The notes under the pieces were generated by a model. The model worked only from the letters and a program-made list of their open reading frames with translations. It was not told where the DNA came from and did not search any database. 64,000 nt of DNA from Actinomyces sp. (GTDB lineage: Bacteria; Actinomycetota; Actinomycetes; Actinomycetales; Actinomycetaceae). Where the stretch lies: NCBI RefSeq assembly GCF_030524025.1, contig NZ_JAUNHI010000006.1, positions 1 to 64,000 of the forward strand, read 5' to 3'. Below, one piece after another: positions 63,075-64,000 of this stretch. Numbering within the stretch: position 1 is the first letter of the stretch; the number at the start of each line of letters is the position of its first letter. A program made the position numbers and the translations under genes.

Positions 63075-64000
63075 ATGACCCTCCCTCCCACGAGCCTGCT
63101 CGCCGTCACCGCCCAACCCACCGGCCTGAGCGAGGTGCTCAACTCGATCAACGACTTCCTGTGGGGCCGCTGGCTGCTCATCGTGCTGCTCCTGGGCACC
63201 GGCATTGTCCTGACCATCAGGCTGCGCGGTATCCAGCTGTGCAAGCTCGGGCCGGCGCTGCGCTTCGCCCTGTTCCAGCGCGACGGCGGCGGCGAGGCCG
63301 ATTCCGCGGCGGGGGACATCTCGCACTACCAGGCCCTGACCACTGCCCTGGCCGCCACCGTCGGGGTCGGCAACATTGTCGGTGTGGCCACCGCGATCCA
63401 CCTCGGAGGCCCCGGCGCGTTGTTCTGGATGTGGGTCTCGGCCCTGTTCGGCATGGCGTCGAAGTACTCCGAGGCCTTCCTCGCGGTGCGCTTCCGCACT
63501 ACCGACGCCCGGGGACAGCAGTCCGGCGGCCCGCAGTACTACCTGCGTCACGCGATCCCGGGGTGGCCCGGGAGGTTCCTGTCGTTCTTCTTCGCCTGCG
63601 CCGCGGTGCTGGCCTCCTTCGGCATCGGCTGCATGACCCAGTCCAATGCCGTGGCCGTCCAGCTCCAACGCTCCTTCCACCTCGAGACCTGGATCGTCGG
63701 GCTGGTCCTGGCGCTGGCGGTCGGCGCCGTCCTCCTGGGCGGGATCAAGGCCATCGGCCGGGTGACGGCCGGCTTCGTGCCGATGATGATCGTCTTCTAC
63801 GTCACCGGCTGCCTCTACATCCTGATCGTCAACGCCCATGGCATCCTGCCCGCCCTCCAGGAGGTCATCACCGGAGCCTTCACCGGCAGTGGTGCGGTGG
63901 GCGGCTTCATCGGATCAACCTTCATGATGGCCCTGCAGTACGGCGCGGCCCGCGGGCTGTTCTCCAACGAGTCGGGCATGGGCTCGGCGGCCATCGCGGC
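63075..64000 (+). CDS. Sodium:alanine/glycine symporter (AGCS family), cut by window end
   Basis: The first 308 codons of an alanine/glycine:cation symporter, running off the window. About eight hydrophobic segments are seen. Family signatures include [29 protein letters not shown] (here starting LAATVG), [15 protein letters not shown] and [26 protein letters not shown] precedes the ATG. The first 50 residues hold a short exterior lead and the first membrane segment ([16 protein letters not shown]). It imports small neutral amino acids with sodium. Confidence 0.92.
   Translation, partial: [308 protein letters not shown]

Overview
The window is high-GC, almost fully coding DNA from an actinobacterium. 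Gene order and content best fit the Actinomyces/Schaalia group (Actinomycetaceae), probably an oral or mucosal, sugar-fermenting strain. Supports are an IdeR/DtxR-type iron box, the actinobacterial pair of a small excisionase-fold HTH gene next to the 32-residue ribosomal protein bS22, many secreted lipoproteins with twin arginines before the lipobox, and many LacI-family regulators next to ABC sugar importers. The genus is an inference; no rRNA gene is present.

Layout. 1-4139: iron-siderophore ABC importer (binding protein, two permeases, ATPase) behind an iron box. 4229-13995: transketolase and a DeoR-type repressor on the minus strand, divergent from a complete CUT2 sugar importer and a DhaK/DhaL-type kinase pair, possibly for a tetrulose, tetritol or related short sugar. 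14291-16489: wreckage of a second system (galactitol-type PTS EIIA and EIIC, class II aldolase, DhaL) carrying three deletion junctions. 16551-30170: two neighbouring LacI-controlled CUT1 importer operons, each ending in a GH31 glycosidase; the second is a YicI-type alpha-xylosidase. 30291-34338: ROK-family (XylR-like) regulator divergent from xylA-xylB. 34526-38551: araB-araD-araA behind a perfect LacI-type operator. 38822-46009: two overlapping LacI-family genes, a GH51 arabinofuranosidase and a third CUT1 importer. 46175-55185: aldose epimerase, LacI regulator, fourth CUT1 importer and a GH2 beta-galactosidase. 55258-64000: housekeeping genes (Trk/Ktr potassium uptake, HTH plus bS22, murB, glycerophosphodiesterase, adenosine deaminase, a phosphotransferase-like protein, and the start of a sodium:amino-acid symporter).

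How it works together. From 16.5 to 55 kb this is a plant-glycan side-chain island. Alpha-xylosides, arabinosides and beta-galactosides would be imported as oligosaccharides, split in the cytoplasm by GH31, GH51 and GH2 enzymes, and the pentoses sent through XylAB and AraBDA to xylulose 5-phosphate. None of the four CUT1 importers has its own ATPase, so they must share one encoded elsewhere (MsmK/UgpC type). Four of the five sugar-importer operons carry a strong GC-rich hairpin just after the binding-protein gene.

Unexplained structure: a family of 23-bp tandem intergenic repeats at four places, a 23-bp-stem hairpin at 23060-23114, and several long perfect palindromes that look like repressor operators. 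I found no CRISPR array, transposase, tRNA or rRNA. I see no clear candidate for a wholly new system; the eroded PTS/DhaL locus and the repeat family are the most unusual items.
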